A stretch of 41,749 nucleotides of DNA from an uncultured Pelagibacteraceae bacterium (lineage in GTDB: Bacteria; Pseudomonadota; Alphaproteobacteria; Pelagibacterales; Pelagibacteraceae), in contig CACLGJ010000008.1 in assembly GCA_902606445.1 (NCBI GenBank), forward strand, positions 1 through 41,749. The letters are read 5' to 3'. The translations under genes and the position numbers were made by a program. How positions within the stretch are numbered: the first letter of the stretch is position 1; every line of letters begins with the position of its first letter. Shown here piece after piece: positions 7,730-17,398 of this stretch. The notes beneath the pieces are model-generated. The model was not told where the DNA came from. It saw only the letters and a program-made list of their open reading frames with translations, and made no database searches.

Positions 7730-7745
7730 TTAAGAGGGGTCTTAA
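7730..7745 (+). promoter_or_regulatory. Hairpin covering the ribosome binding site of the XRE gene
   Basis: The arms ttaaga (7730-7735) and tcttaa (7740-7745) flank gggg, so the purine-rich aagagggg ribosome binding site forms the 5' arm and loop, and the first base of the ATG closes the stem. As RNA it could limit translation; as DNA it is a dyad where the encoded repressor might bind. Function is inferred from position only. Confidence 0.4.
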
Positions 7746-8116
7746 TGGAAGATAATTTCAATAAGCATTTAGGCAATAAGCTTAAGCTTAGAAGATTAGC
7801 TCTTGGCTTAACTCAAACAAAAGTTGCCAAAGCTATAAACGTTACATTTCAACAAATCCAAAAATATGAAAAAGGCACAAATGGGGTTAGTTCAATAAGG
7901 TTATTGCAACTTTCAAACTATTTAAAAGTTCCTATAAATTATTTTTATGAAGATTTTTCAGAATATTTAATAAATTTAGAAAAATCTCAAGAGGGTCACA
8001 TGAATATAAATTATAATTTTTTAGTAAAATTATACTCAGAATTAAACTCGGACCAAAAATTGAAATTTAATAAATCTTTACAATTAACAGTAAATACAAT
8101 TTCAAAAGTAAGTTGA
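7745..8116 (+). CDS. XRE-family (Cro/CI-type) transcriptional regulator
   Basis: A 123-residue DNA-binding protein. The helix-turn-helix domain spans about residues 7-70: LGNKLKLRRLALGLTQTKVAKAINVTFQQIQKYEKGTNGV in essence, with the recognition helix at VTFQQIQKYEKG and the LKVPINYFYED tail typical of alphaproteobacterial XRE regulators. The last 50 residues are a short helical extension without recognised ligand-binding features. It is monocistronic, convergent with the minus-strand tRNA-Asn that begins 7 nt after its stop. An aagagggg ribosome binding site sits in a small dyad that also reaches the start codon, which may indicate autoregulation. Its targets are unknown. Confidence 0.88.
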   Translation: MEDNFNKHLGNKLKLRRLALGLTQTKVAKAINVTFQQIQKYEKGTNGVSSIRLLQLSNYLKVPINYFYEDFSEYLINLEKSQEGHMNINYNFLVKLYSELNSDQKLKFNKSLQLTVNTISKVS

Positions 8117-8122
8117 TAAAAT

Positions 8123-8198
8123 TGGCTCCCCGGGCAGGACTCGAACCTGCGACCAATTGATTAACAGTCAACTGCTCTACCAACTGAGCTACCGAGGA
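8123..8198 (-). tRNA. tRNA-Asn(GTT)
   Basis: On the minus strand this folds as a complete 76-nt tRNA: acceptor tcctcgg/ccgggga (one G-T pair), D-arm with agttggtaga, anticodon loop ctGTTaa, T-arm with GGTTCGAGTCC, discriminator G and encoded CCA. The anticodon GTT specifies Asn. Confidence 0.97.
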
Positions 8199-8215
8199 AT
8201 GTTTTAGACAAGCAA

Positions 8216-8244
8216 TACTTATTTCAAATAAATAATTTTGTCAA
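8216..8244 (-). promoter_or_regulatory. Probable promoter of tRNA-Asn
   Basis: On the minus strand a perfect -35 TTGACA (8239-8244) is followed after 17 nt by TAAGTA (8216-8221), which ends 17 nt before the mature tRNA 5' end. The geometry suits a tRNA promoter; the -10 is only a partial match. Confidence 0.5.
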
Positions 8245-8367
8245 AAGCTTTCGATTAAAAAATAGTGCAGCTTTTTAAACTTTAAATCCAAATCTTAGCT
8301 CTAAGTTATTTAATATATAATAATTGACAACTTCTAAATTAACTACACTGTTATTTTTATAATTCTA

Positions 8368-8441
8368 TGGAGGCAACGCCCGGAATCGAACCGGGATACA
8401 AGGATTTGCAATCCTCTGCGTAACCATTCCGCCACGTTGCC
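8368..8441 (-). tRNA. tRNA-Cys(GCA)
   Basis: On the minus strand this forms a complete 74-nt tRNA: perfect acceptor ggcaacg/cgttgcc, anticodon arm aggattGCAaatcct with anticodon GCA, T-arm CCCGGTTCGATTCCGGG, discriminator T and encoded CCA. The U73 discriminator is the known CysRS identity base, which supports the Cys assignment. Confidence 0.97.
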
Positions 8442-8561
8442 AGATGTCTTAATAGATAGCTACAATGAGTTTTATATTAAATATTTGTAATTAGTCTATT
8501 AAATAACGTTCTAATTTGATTATTGTTAATTTAGATTATTAAATTATAAACTAACTAATCC

Positions 8562-11189
8562 ATGAATATTGATAAATATATACATTCTGAAGTAGAAGAT
8601 AACATTTATTCTTATTGGGAAAAAAATGAGTTATTTAAACCTAAGAAAAATTCAAAAAAATATTCAATTGTTATTCCACCACCCAATGTAACTGGAAGTT
8701 TACATATGGGTCATGCCTTAAATAATTCTATTCAGGATCTTTTGGTTCGTTATTATCGAATGAACAATTATGAAACTTTGTGGCAACCTGGAACTGATCA
8801 TGCAGGAATAGCCACTCAAGCTCTTGTTGAAAAAAATCTTGAAAAAGACAATTTAAATAAAAACGATCTAGGTAGAGAAAAATTTATAGAAAAAGTGTGG
8901 GAATGGAAAAAGCAATATGGTGATATTATAATTAATCAGCTTAAAAAACTTGGATGTTCATGTGATTGGTCTAGAAATGCTTTTACAATGGATGAAAATC
9001 TCTCAAAATCAGTAGTTAAAGTTTTTGTTGAACTTCATAAAAAAAAATTAATTTATAAAGCTGAAAAACTGATCAATTGGGACACAGTTTTAAAAACAGC
9101 AATATCTGATCTAGAGGTTGATCAAAGGGAAATGAACTCAAAAATTTACTATATTAGATACCCAATAGATAATTCATCTGATTTTATAACTATTGCAACA
9201 ACAAGACCTGAAACAATGCTTGGTGATACAGCTATTGCTGTTAATCCTAAAGATAAAAGGTTTAAAAAGTATGTGGGTAAAACCGTCACTATCCCAATAG
9301 TAGGCAGAAAAATAAAAATTATAAAAGATAATTATGCTGATCCTGAACAAGGAACTGGTGCATTAAAAATCACCCCAGCCCATGATTTTAATGATTATGA
9401 TGTTGGTCAAAGAAATAAGCTTGATATTATAAATGTGTTCACTGAAGATGGAAAAATTAATAACAATGCTCATAGTGATTATGTTGGATTAGATAGATTC
9501 GAAGCACGTAAAAAAATTTTAAATGAGTTAAAAGAAAAAGATTTTTTTGTTAAAGAAGAAAATATTAAGAATAAAGTACCATACGGAGATAGATCAAATT
9601 CAGTCATTGAACCCTTTTTGACAGAGCAATGGTTTGTAAATGCAAAAAAATTATCAGTTAAAGCTAAGCAAATAGTTAAATCAAAAAAAACAAATTTCTT
9701 TCCAGAAAATTGGTCAAAAACTTATTTTCAATGGATGAATAATATTGAGCCTTGGTGCATTTCTAGACAACTTTGGTGGGGTCATCAGATACCAGCTTGG
9801 TATGGCCCTGATAAAAAAATTTTCGTTGCAATAAATGAAACAGATGCAAAAAAACAAGCTAAAAAATTTTATAAAAAAGATGTTGAAATTATCAGAGATC
9901 CTGATGTTTTAGATACATGGTTTTCATCTGGTTTATGGCCTTTTGCAACATTAGGTTGGCCTGACAAAAAAGAATTTGTTAAAAAATTTTATCCAACAAC
10001 TGTTTTAGTTACTGGTTTCGATATTATTTTCTTTTGGGTAGCAAGAATGATGATGTTTGGAATGGAATTTTTAAATAAAGAGCCATTCAAAGATATCTAT
10101 GTTCATGCTTTAGTTAGAGATGAAAAGGGACAAAAAATGTCTAAGTCAAAAGGAAATGTAATTGATCCACTAGATTTAATTGAAAAGTATAGTGCAGATG
10201 CTTTAAGATTTACCCTTCTTTCAATGGCATCACCTGGAACAGATGTTAAGCTTTCAGAAGATAGAGTTAAGGGGTATAGGAACTTTTTAAATAAATTATG
10301 GAATGCTAATAATTTTTTAATTACTAATAAATGTGATTTCAAAAAAACTGATAAAGTTCCCAAAACTACGCTGAATATTAATAAATGGATTTATTCAGAG
10401 CTAGTTCAAACAAAAGATAAAATTGAGAAAAATCTTAAAGACTATCGATTTGATGAAGCAGCTAAAAATGCCTATCAGTTTGCTTGGCACTCTTATTGTG
10501 ACTGGTACATTGAATTTTCAAAAACTATTCTGTTTTCAGATGATGAAAAATCAAAAAAAGAACTTAAAGAGGTATCAGCTTATATATTTAAGCAAATACT
10601 TATTATTCTTCATCCATTCATTCCATTTGTTACAGAGAAAATCTGGTTAAAAAATAAGTTCGATAAATCAAATAAGAATTTTCTCATGCATGCTAATTGG
10701 CCTTCGGGAAAAGTTAAGAAAGAACAATCTATGAAAGATGTAGAAAGTATCATCAATGTCATTTCTGAGCTTAGATCATTTAAAAATGAGTTAAATGTTA
10801 GTCCAGGTTCATTTATTGATATTTCAATTAATAAAATTTCTAAAAAAAATAAAGCATTAATGAATAATAATGAAATCATTCTTAAAAAGCTTGGTCGTAT
10901 CAATAATTTCTTCGATAAAGACCAAGAAAAACCGTCAGCTACATTGGTTATATCTGGTGACATATTTAAGATATATTTTGATGAGAATGTTGATTTAAAT
11001 CTAATAAAAGAAAACTTAGTAAAAAGACAGAGCAAATATCAAGAGGAAATGAATAAAATATCTCTAAGATTATCTAACAAAGGATTTACTGATAGAGCCC
11101 CAAAAAATATTGTTGAACAAGAAAAAACTAACTATAGTAATTTAAAAAATGATATCAAAAAGATATCATTAACAATTGAAAGTTTATAA
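8562..11189 (+). CDS. valS: Valyl-tRNA synthetase
   Basis: A class I aminoacyl-tRNA synthetase that charges tRNA-Val, 875 residues. The ATP-binding HIGH motif appears as HMGH (48-51) in [13 protein letters not shown], and KMSKS is at 525-529. The editing (CP1) domain carries [15 protein letters not shown], which hydrolyses Thr-tRNA-Val, and an anticodon-binding domain follows. The C-terminal coiled-coil arm ends the protein (about 815-875, Lys/Glu-rich). No cysteine-rich leader or T-box is seen upstream. Its TAA overlaps the ilvD start as TAATG, so the two genes of the valine theme (charging and synthesis) are translationally linked. Confidence 0.97.
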   Translation: MNIDKYIHSEVEDNIYSYWEKNELFKPKKNSKKYSIVIPPPNVTGSLHMGHALNNSIQDLLVRYYRMNNYETLWQPGTDHAGIATQALVEKNLEKDNLNKNDLGREKFIEKVWEWKKQYGDIIINQLKKLGCSCDWSRNAFTMDENLSKSVVKVFVELHKKKLIYKAEKLINWDTVLKTAISDLEVDQREMNSKIYYIRYPIDNSSDFITIATTRPETMLGDTAIAVNPKDKRFKKYVGKTVTIPIVGRKIKIIKDNYADPEQGTGALKITPAHDFNDYDVGQRNKLDIINVFTEDGKINNNAHSDYVGLDRFEARKKILNELKEKDFFVKEENIKNKVPYGDRSNSVIEPFLTEQWFVNAKKLSVKAKQIVKSKKTNFFPENWSKTYFQWMNNIEPWCISRQLWWGHQIPAWYGPDKKIFVAINETDAKKQAKKFYKKDVEIIRDPDVLDTWFSSGLWPFATLGWPDKKEFVKKFYPTTVLVTGFDIIFFWVARMMMFGMEFLNKEPFKDIYVHALVRDEKGQKMSKSKGNVIDPLDLIEKYSADALRFTLLSMASPGTDVKLSEDRVKGYRNFLNKLWNANNFLITNKCDFKKTDKVPKTTLNINKWIYSELVQTKDKIEKNLKDYRFDEAAKNAYQFAWHSYCDWYIEFSKTILFSDDEKSKKELKEVSAYIFKQILIILHPFIPFVTEKIWLKNKFDKSNKNFLMHANWPSGKVKKEQSMKDVESIINVISELRSFKNELNVSPGSFIDISINKISKKNKALMNNNEIILKKLGRINNFFDKDQEKPSATLVISGDIFKIYFDENVDLNLIKENLVKRQSKYQEEMNKISLRLSNKGFTDRAPKNIVEQEKTNYSNLKNDIKKISLTIESL

Positions 11190-12907
11190 TGCGGAAGTTT
11201 AATAAGAAGAAATTACCTAGTAGACATACATCTTTAGGAGCTGATAGGGCCCCACATAGATCATTTTATTATGCAATGGGTGAAACTGAAAAAGATGTCT
11301 CAAAACCATTTGTCGGCGTAGTATCAACATGGAATGAGGCTGCTCCTTGTAATATTGCTCTTATGAGACAAGCTCAGTCAGTAAAAAAAGGTGTAAGAGC
11401 ATCAGGAGGTACACCAAGAGAATTTTGTACAATTACTGTTACAGACGGTATCGCTATGGGTCACGAAGGAATGAAATCTTCATTAATCTCTAGAGAAGTA
11501 ATAGCAGACTCAGCAGAACTTACTGTTAGAGGTCATTGTTATGATGCATTAGTAGGTATCGCAGGTTGTGATAAGTCGTTACCAGGTTTGATGATGTCAA
11601 TGGTACGATTAAATGTACCAAGTGTTTTTATTTATGGAGGATCAATACTTCCAGGAAAATATAAAGGTAAAGATGTAACCGTGGTAGATGTTTTTGAAGC
11701 TGTTGGAAAACATTCATCAGGTCAAATGTCAGCAAAAGAATTAAGAAAATTAGAATTAGTTGCATGTCCTAGCGCAGGTGCCTGTGGTGGTCAATTTACA
11801 GCTAATACTATGGCATGTGTTTCAGAAGCTATTGGATTAGCTTTACCTTATTCAGCAGGTACACCAGCTCCATATGAAGAAAGAGATAAATATGCAAAAG
11901 CAAGCGGAAGAATGGTAATGGAATTACTTGCTAAAAGAATTAAACCAAGAGATATCGTTACAAGAAAAGCATTAGAGAATGCTGCAACAATTGTTGCTGC
12001 AACTGGTGGCTCAACTAATGCAGCATTACATTTGCCGGCAATTGCAAATGAAGCAGGAATAAAATTTGATTTAATGGATGTTGCTAAAATTTTTAAAAGA
12101 ACACCTTATCTTGCTGATTTAAAACCTGGTGGAAAATATGTTGCAAAAGACATGTGGTTAGCAGGTGGTGTACCAATGTTATTAAAAACTCTTTATGACG
12201 GTGGTTATATTCATGGTGACTGTATGACAGTTACTGGAAAAACAATGAAAGAAAATTTAAAAGGAATAAAGTTTAATCCAAAACAAAAAGTTTTAAGAGC
12301 TTATAATAAACCATTATCTCCAGATGGAGGTGTTGTTGGATTAAAAGGAAATTTAGCTCCAGACGGAGGAATTGTAAAAATTGCTGGACTTAAAAAATTA
12401 CAATTCACTGGAAGAGCAAGATGTTTTGATAATGAAGAAAGTGCAATGAAAGCTGTTCAAAGTAAAAAATACAAAGATGGTGATGTAATTATTATTAGAT
12501 ACGAAGGACCAGTAGGTGGACCAGGTATGAGAGAAATGCTTTCAACAACTGGTGCAATTTATGGTCAAGGCAAAGGAGAAAAAGTTGCTTTAATTACAGA
12601 TGGAAGATTTTCAGGAGCAACTAGAGGTTTTTGTGTTGGTCACGTAGGCCCAGAGGCAGCCTTAGGTGGACCAATAGCCCTTTTACGAAATGGAGATGTT
12701 ATTGATATTGATGCTAAGAAAGGAACAATTAATGTTCGATTAACACGAGCCCAGTTGTCTTCAAGAAGAAGAAAATGGAAAGCGAGAAAATCTGATTTTG
12801 GATCAGGCACTCTTTGGAAATATGCACAAACAGTTGGACCAGCTTATTTAGGTGCTCCAACCCATCCAGGAAAAAAGAGAGAAGTCAGAGAATACTCTAA
12901 AATTTGA
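11189..12907 (+). CDS. ilvD: Dihydroxy-acid dehydratase
   Basis: IlvD dehydrates 2,3-dihydroxyisovalerate and 2,3-dihydroxy-3-methylvalerate, the step before the transaminase in valine and isoleucine synthesis. The 572-residue protein shows the cluster and Mg-binding signatures [13 protein letters not shown] and [22 protein letters not shown], plus the C-terminal [21 protein letters not shown]. Its DNA is visibly less AT-extreme than the cassette that follows it. It overlaps valS by 1 nt (TAATG) and the ManC-like gene by 1 nt (TGATG), so a surface-polysaccharide gene has been placed directly behind a housekeeping operon. Confidence 0.96.
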   Translation: MRKFNKKKLPSRHTSLGADRAPHRSFYYAMGETEKDVSKPFVGVVSTWNEAAPCNIALMRQAQSVKKGVRASGGTPREFCTITVTDGIAMGHEGMKSSLISREVIADSAELTVRGHCYDALVGIAGCDKSLPGLMMSMVRLNVPSVFIYGGSILPGKYKGKDVTVVDVFEAVGKHSSGQMSAKELRKLELVACPSAGACGGQFTANTMACVSEAIGLALPYSAGTPAPYEERDKYAKASGRMVMELLAKRIKPRDIVTRKALENAATIVAATGGSTNAALHLPAIANEAGIKFDLMDVAKIFKRTPYLADLKPGGKYVAKDMWLAGGVPMLLKTLYDGGYIHGDCMTVTGKTMKENLKGIKFNPKQKVLRAYNKPLSPDGGVVGLKGNLAPDGGIVKIAGLKKLQFTGRARCFDNEESAMKAVQSKKYKDGDVIIIRYEGPVGGPGMREMLSTTGAIYGQGKGEKVALITDGRFSGATRGFCVGHVGPEAALGGPIALLRNGDVIDIDAKKGTINVRLTRAQLSSRRRKWKARKSDFGSGTLWKYAQTVGPAYLGAPTHPGKKREVREYSKI

Positions 12908-14115
12908 TGAAAATAATACCAGTTATTCTATGTGGTGGTGGCGGTACAAGACTTTGGCCTAAATCAAAAAAACATGAAGCTAAACAATTTATTAATTTTG
13001 GTGGCTGGACATTACTTGAAAAAACTTTGCAAAGAGTAAAATCAAATATTTATGACAAACCTATTATTAGCACAAATAAGATATATCTTAAAAAAGTCAT
13101 TCAACATCTAAGGAAAGCTAAAATATCAAAATATAGAATTGTTTTAGAACCAGAAAAAAGAAATACTGCTGCCGCTATTTTAACTACAGCATTAATTAAA
13201 GATATTCCAATACATCAACCGCTTATTTTTTTTTCAGCAGATCACTTAATTGAAAAAACTAATATTTTTAATAAAGCTATTCAAAAAAACAAACTTTATT
13301 TAAATGATAATAATATATTTATATTTGGAATAAAACCTACTCTTCCATCAACTGAATATGGTTATTTTATTACAAAAAATATCAATGGAAAAATTAATAG
13401 AGTAATTAAATTTATAGAAAAACCAAAAGAAACAATTGCTAAGAAAGTGATAAAACAAAAAGGGTATTGGAACTCAGGAATGTTTTTTTTAAAAAAAATC
13501 TCTGTAATTAATAATTTTAAGAAATTTCAACCAACAATTTACAAACATTGTCTTAATGCGGTGAATAACTCTAAATATTATAAAAATATCTATTATCTAA
13601 ACAAACATTCATTTATTAAGATTAAATCAAAATCTTTTGATCATGCCATTTTAGAAAAAACAAAGAATATAAATGCTATTAAGCTAAATATATCTTGGTC
13701 AGATCTTGGTAGTTGGAAAGAAATTTTAGAAATGTATAGCAGGAACATTAAAAAATATTACAAAAAAAAGAATATTTTTTATCGACCCTGGGGAAAATAT
13801 ACAAACTTGTTTAAAGGTAAAGATTTTTTAATAAAAGAATTAGTTGTTAATCCTAAAGGTATGCTTAGCCTACAAAAACATTTTCACAGATCAGAACACT
13901 GGTTAGTAAAACAAGGTAATCCTAAAATAACAATAAATAAAAAAAGTTTTATAAAAAAACCAAATGATCATATTTATATACCCTCTAAAACTAAACACAG
14001 AATTCAAAATTTAAAAAAAAAACCAGTTAAAATTATTGAAGCACAGATAGGCTCAATTTTAAAAGAGACTGATATTGTAAGATATAACGATATTTATGGA
14101 AGAACAGTTAAATGA
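12907..14115 (+). CDS. manC: Mannose-1-phosphate guanylyltransferase, ManC/CpsB type
   Basis: ManC makes GDP-mannose from mannose-1-P and GTP for surface glycans. The N-terminal nucleotidyltransferase domain starts with VILCGGGGTRLWPKSKKHEAKQF and carries the FSADHLIE and FIEKPKE motifs; a C-terminal cupin of the type II phosphomannose isomerase family follows (RPWGKYTNL, SLQKHFHRSEHWLV, YIPSKTKHRIQNL, IVRYNDIYGR), so the protein may be bifunctional. At 402 residues it is shorter than the usual 460-480. An in-frame TTG lies at 12904, but the ATG at 12907, overlapping the ilvD stop as TGATG, is the better start. It begins a block of extreme Lys/Asn/Ile bias and couples by ATGA to the sulfotransferase-like gene. 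Confidence 0.9.
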   Translation: MKIIPVILCGGGGTRLWPKSKKHEAKQFINFGGWTLLEKTLQRVKSNIYDKPIISTNKIYLKKVIQHLRKAKISKYRIVLEPEKRNTAAAILTTALIKDIPIHQPLIFFSADHLIEKTNIFNKAIQKNKLYLNDNNIFIFGIKPTLPSTEYGYFITKNINGKINRVIKFIEKPKETIAKKVIKQKGYWNSGMFFLKKISVINNFKKFQPTIYKHCLNAVNNSKYYKNIYYLNKHSFIKIKSKSFDHAILEKTKNINAIKLNISWSDLGSWKEILEMYSRNIKKYYKKKNIFYRPWGKYTNLFKGKDFLIKELVVNPKGMLSLQKHFHRSEHWLVKQGNPKITINKKSFIKKPNDHIYIPSKTKHRIQNLKKKPVKIIEAQIGSILKETDIVRYNDIYGRTVK

Positions 14116-15035
14116 AAAAGTTTCTTTATGAGCTAAAAGTAAAATATCTTAATAAATTAGATAGATATAAAAAAAAAAATCAAAAACCTTCATATAATGA
14201 ATTAGAAAAATATAAAGAATATGTTAAATCAAAAGATAATCATATTGCATTAGGCTTTGGCGCTGGTAGGACAGGGCAAAGTTGGTTTTCAAGAATATTT
14301 AATAATCATCAAAATTGGATAGGTTCTCATGAAAGATTTCCGGATTATGAGGCTTTTTATAGATATATAACTTTCTATGACTTGCCAATTTTTAAGGAAA
14401 ACTTTTTTAATCTTTTAAAACTTTCTGCTAATAGAGATATGAGCAAATACCAAAATACATTCATATCTTCACCTTATTTTTCCTTTGGAGTAAATGAACT
14501 GGTAAAAGAAATTAAGCCTAATTTTATTTTTTTTAATTTAAGAAATCCTATAAATTCTGTTGAATCCTTTTTTCAAAAAGGATGGTATAATAAATTAAAT
14601 GAATTCAATAATAAAAGTCCTTTAATAGATATTTCTAATAATTTATATAGATCTTTTTCTAGAATAATTCCTAAGCAAGACTTTTTAGAGGAGTGGAATA
14701 GATTAACAAGAATTGGAAAGATTACTTGGTTTTGGGCATTAACAAATCAAAAAATATATGAAGATTTTGAAAAAATTACAAATATTGAAAAATTTTACTT
14801 AAAATTAGAGGATATAGATCAAAATTATGATTTTTATGAAAGGCTATCTACTAAATTTTTATTTGAAAAAAAATTATCAAAAAAAGGTTTTTTGCAAACT
14901 AAAATTATAACACCCAATATTGAGTTAGGTAATGAATATAAATATAATGAATGGAGTAGTTTAGAGAAGAATGAATTTGAAAATATTTTGACACAGTTTT
15001 TTCCTTATTATGACAAGATTAATACTAATATCTAA
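14112..15035 (+). CDS. Sulfotransferase-like protein (candidate glycan-modifying transferase)
   Basis: A 307-residue protein with the fold signatures of PAPS-dependent sulfotransferases. A phosphate-binding loop GFGAGRTGQSWFSRIF lies at residues 48-63 (the 5'-phosphosulfate loop) and a FNLRNPINSVESFF segment at about 141-155 resembles the 3'-phosphate-binding motif with its Arg and Ser. No signal peptide or membrane helix is visible, so it should act in the cytoplasm on a sugar or lipid-linked precursor. It is coupled to manC by ATGA and sits 50 nt before the putative glutamine kinase. It may transfer sulfate, or, by context, a phosphoramidate from a nucleotide donor (inference). No PAPS synthesis gene is visible in the window. 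Confidence 0.7.
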   Translation: MKKFLYELKVKYLNKLDRYKKKNQKPSYNELEKYKEYVKSKDNHIALGFGAGRTGQSWFSRIFNNHQNWIGSHERFPDYEAFYRYITFYDLPIFKENFFNLLKLSANRDMSKYQNTFISSPYFSFGVNELVKEIKPNFIFFNLRNPINSVESFFQKGWYNKLNEFNNKSPLIDISNNLYRSFSRIIPKQDFLEEWNRLTRIGKITWFWALTNQKIYEDFEKITNIEKFYLKLEDIDQNYDFYERLSTKFLFEKKLSKKGFLQTKIITPNIELGNEYKYNEWSSLEKNEFENILTQFFPYYDKINTNI

Positions 15036-15042
15036 ATTTGGT

Positions 15043-15048
15043 TATAAT
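15043..15048 (+). promoter_or_regulatory. Possible internal -10 element before the glutamine kinase gene
   Basis: A perfect TATAAT hexamer lies 37 nt before the ATG at 15086 in the only sizeable spacer of the cassette. No good -35 is present at 16-18 nt, so a separate promoter for the three downstream genes is only a possibility. Confidence 0.3.
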
Positions 15049-15085
15049 TTTTTGAATTAACACATAAGAAGAAATTAAATACTAT

Positions 15086-17398
15086 ATGATAGTTTCAAAA
15101 ACAAAAGCATTAACATTAGAGGTAATTAATAAACATTTTAATAACCTAGTACCAAAATTTATTTTTTTTGAAAAAAAAAGTTTTCTTACAAATAAAAATT
15201 TCTATATCAATAAGATTTATAAAACATTTAAAAATGATATTATAATTAGATCTTCTGCTATAAATGAAGATAGTAAAAAAGAAAGTAAAGCAGGCTACTA
15301 TGAATCATATGTATTAAGAAGAAATGATTTTCATGATCTTGAAAAAAAAATATTAGAATTAATAAAAAAATTTAAAAATAATAAAGATCAAATCTTAATA
15401 CAAAATTATATATCTAAACCAGATATAGCAGGTGTTATTTTTACAAAGGATAAATCAACAAACTCACATTATTATGATATTAGTTACGATTTTTCTAAAA
15501 AATCAAATCTAATTACATCTGGAAAATTTAATCCATCATTAAAATCTTTAATTTTATATAAAAATACTCAACATATTCCCTCTAAATTTAAAAAACTGAT
15601 ACAAATTATTAACAAATTTGAAAAATTATTTGCTAACGATCGTTTAGATATTGAGTTTTGTATCAAGAAACAAAAAATCTTTGTCTTACAATGTAGACCG
15701 TTACTTGGATCGAAAAAAAAAGTAAATAATAAAAAACTTAATGATGTCATTGTTAATTTAGAAAAAAAATTTAAAAAAATTAATAAAGTAAATGAAACTC
15801 TTTTGGGAAATAAAACAGCATTATCTAATATGTCAGATTGGAATCCAGCTGAAATTATTGGAAAAAAACCTTCGAAACTTGCATTTTCATTATATTCTGA
15901 ATTAATAACTAATTCAATTTGGTCGAAACAAAGGAAAAATTACGGATACAAAGATGTTCATCCAAATAAGTTAATGCTAAATTTTGCAGGCTCTCCGTAT
16001 ATAGATCTTAGAGTCGATTTAAATTCATTTTTACCAAAAGATTTAAATAAAAATATTTCTAAAAAATTAATAAATCATTTTATTAATAAGATTAAGAATA
16101 ATCCGGAACTACATGATAAAATAGAATTTGAATTAATTAGCACTTGTTATGATTTCAATATATCGAATAGACATTTACCTTTGAATAAGTCAGAAAAAAA
16201 AATTTATTTCTCGTCACTAAAAAAACTTACAAATAACATTTTAAACCCAAAAAATAATATAATTGACAAAGAATTAGTCAAAATAGAAATGCTTAAGAAT
16301 AAAATTGAAAAAATTAGTAAGTCTAATTTAAGTCATATACAAAAAATTTATTATCTAATAGATGATTGTAAAAAATATGGAACACTATCTTTTGCAGGAA
16401 TTGCAAGATGTGCCTTTATAAGTAAATCAATTTTGGATAGCTTAAAAGAAATAAAACTCTTAAAAGATAAGGATATAGACAATTTTTATTTATCAATAAA
16501 TACAATATCTAAATCATTGAATCATGAATTTTATCTATCACAAAAAAAAAATTCATATAAAAAATTTTTAATTAAATATGGACATTTACGACCCTCTACA
16601 TATTCGATATCAACTATGAACTATAAAGATAATTATAAAAATTATTTTTCTAACAAAATTCTAAAAAAACAAATAAAATACATTAATAATTTTAATTTCA
16701 ATAATTATCAGATTTCGAATATTAATAAGATTTTTAAAAAAAATGGTCTTAAAATTAATTTTAACCAGTTTTTAAAATTTGCAAAGCAATCTATTGAAAA
16801 TCGTGAATATTCAAAATTGATTTTTACAAAATCAATTGATGAAATATTTGAAAACCTCAATAAATTAGCAAAAGAAATTAATATTGATCCTAAAATTATT
16901 GAACATCTTGATATTGATATAATTATCAAATCTTTTCATGATTTAGAACAAGAAAAGCTTAAAAAAATTATTTTAAGAAATATTAAAATTAATCAAAAAT
17001 CTTATAATTTTTCTCAGAATATTCTTTTGCCCGATGTAATTTATGATAATAAAAATTTTTCTAGTTATTATAATTTTGATTGTAAAGAAAATTATATAAC
17101 AAAAAAAACTAAGATTGGTGAAATAATAGAATTAAAAAAATTAAATAATTTTAAGAAAATCAACAAGAAAATTGTTTTAATTGAAAATGCTGATCCTGGA
17201 TTTGATTTCTTATTTTCATATAATATTGATGGTTTAATAACAAAATATGGCGGCTCTAATTCGCATATGGCAATAAGATGTATGGAATTAGGATTACCAG
17301 CTATTATCGGTGTAGGAGATAAAACATATGAAAATTTCTCAAATTCCAAAAAAGTTTTTATAGATTGTAACAACAAAAATTATTCAATAATCCATTAA
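15086..17398 (+). CDS. Probable L-glutamine kinase (PEP-synthase-like, Cj1418 type)
   Basis: By family knowledge this enzyme uses ATP to phosphorylate the side-chain amide of L-glutamine, the first step to CDP-phosphoramidate. The 770 residues have three parts: an N-terminal PPDK-type ATP-grasp domain (RSS 55-57, ED 61-62, SKAG 67-70, DIE 188-190, QCRP 202-205); a distinctive central domain with NMSDWNPAEIIGKKPSKLA at about 248-266 and GSPYIDLRVDLNSFLP at about 302-317; and a C-terminal swivelling phospho-His domain (GGSNSHMAIRCMELGLPAIIG) with H727. It stops there and lacks the C-terminal PEP/pyruvate barrel of true PEP synthase, so PEP is unlikely to be its substrate. The downstream hydrolase and cytidylyltransferase genes support the glutamine kinase call. 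Rifampin-phosphotransferase-like activity is the main alternative. Confidence 0.78.
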   Translation: MIVSKTKALTLEVINKHFNNLVPKFIFFEKKSFLTNKNFYINKIYKTFKNDIIIRSSAINEDSKKESKAGYYESYVLRRNDFHDLEKKILELIKKFKNNKDQILIQNYISKPDIAGVIFTKDKSTNSHYYDISYDFSKKSNLITSGKFNPSLKSLILYKNTQHIPSKFKKLIQIINKFEKLFANDRLDIEFCIKKQKIFVLQCRPLLGSKKKVNNKKLNDVIVNLEKKFKKINKVNETLLGNKTALSNMSDWNPAEIIGKKPSKLAFSLYSELITNSIWSKQRKNYGYKDVHPNKLMLNFAGSPYIDLRVDLNSFLPKDLNKNISKKLINHFINKIKNNPELHDKIEFELISTCYDFNISNRHLPLNKSEKKIYFSSLKKLTNNILNPKNNIIDKELVKIEMLKNKIEKISKSNLSHIQKIYYLIDDCKKYGTLSFAGIARCAFISKSILDSLKEIKLLKDKDIDNFYLSINTISKSLNHEFYLSQKKNSYKKFLIKYGHLRPSTYSISTMNYKDNYKNYFSNKILKKQIKYINNFNFNNYQISNINKIFKKNGLKINFNQFLKFAKQSIENREYSKLIFTKSIDEIFENLNKLAKEINIDPKIIEHLDIDIIIKSFHDLEQEKLKKIILRNIKINQKSYNFSQNILLPDVIYDNKNFSSYYNFDCKENYITKKTKIGEIIELKKLNNFKKINKKIVLIENADPGFDFLFSYNIDGLITKYGGSNSHMAIRCMELGLPAIIGVGDKTYENFSNSKKVFIDCNNKNYSIIH

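Larger units (their letters stand above)
8117..8561. other. Gene-free stretch between the XRE gene and valS, occupied by two tRNAs
   Basis: No protein gene is supported in these 445 bases. They contain tRNA-Asn and tRNA-Cys, both on the minus strand, with a tRNA-Asn promoter between them and about 120 nt of AT-rich leader before valS in which no clear promoter or attenuator stands out. Confidence 0.7.

Noticed and set aside
10610-11035. Antisense open frame within valS and similar frames opposite other genes
   Set aside because: They lie wholly inside well-supported genes, have no ribosome binding site or recognisable domains and arise from low-stop AT-rich codon patterns.
12904-12906. TTG start for manC
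   Set aside because: The next codon is ATG, which gives the normal TGATG coupling with ilvD.
15086-17398. PEP synthase or pyruvate phosphate dikinase
   Set aside because: The ATP-grasp and phospho-His domains match, but the protein ends after the His domain and has no C-terminal PEP/pyruvate-binding barrel; the central domain is different.
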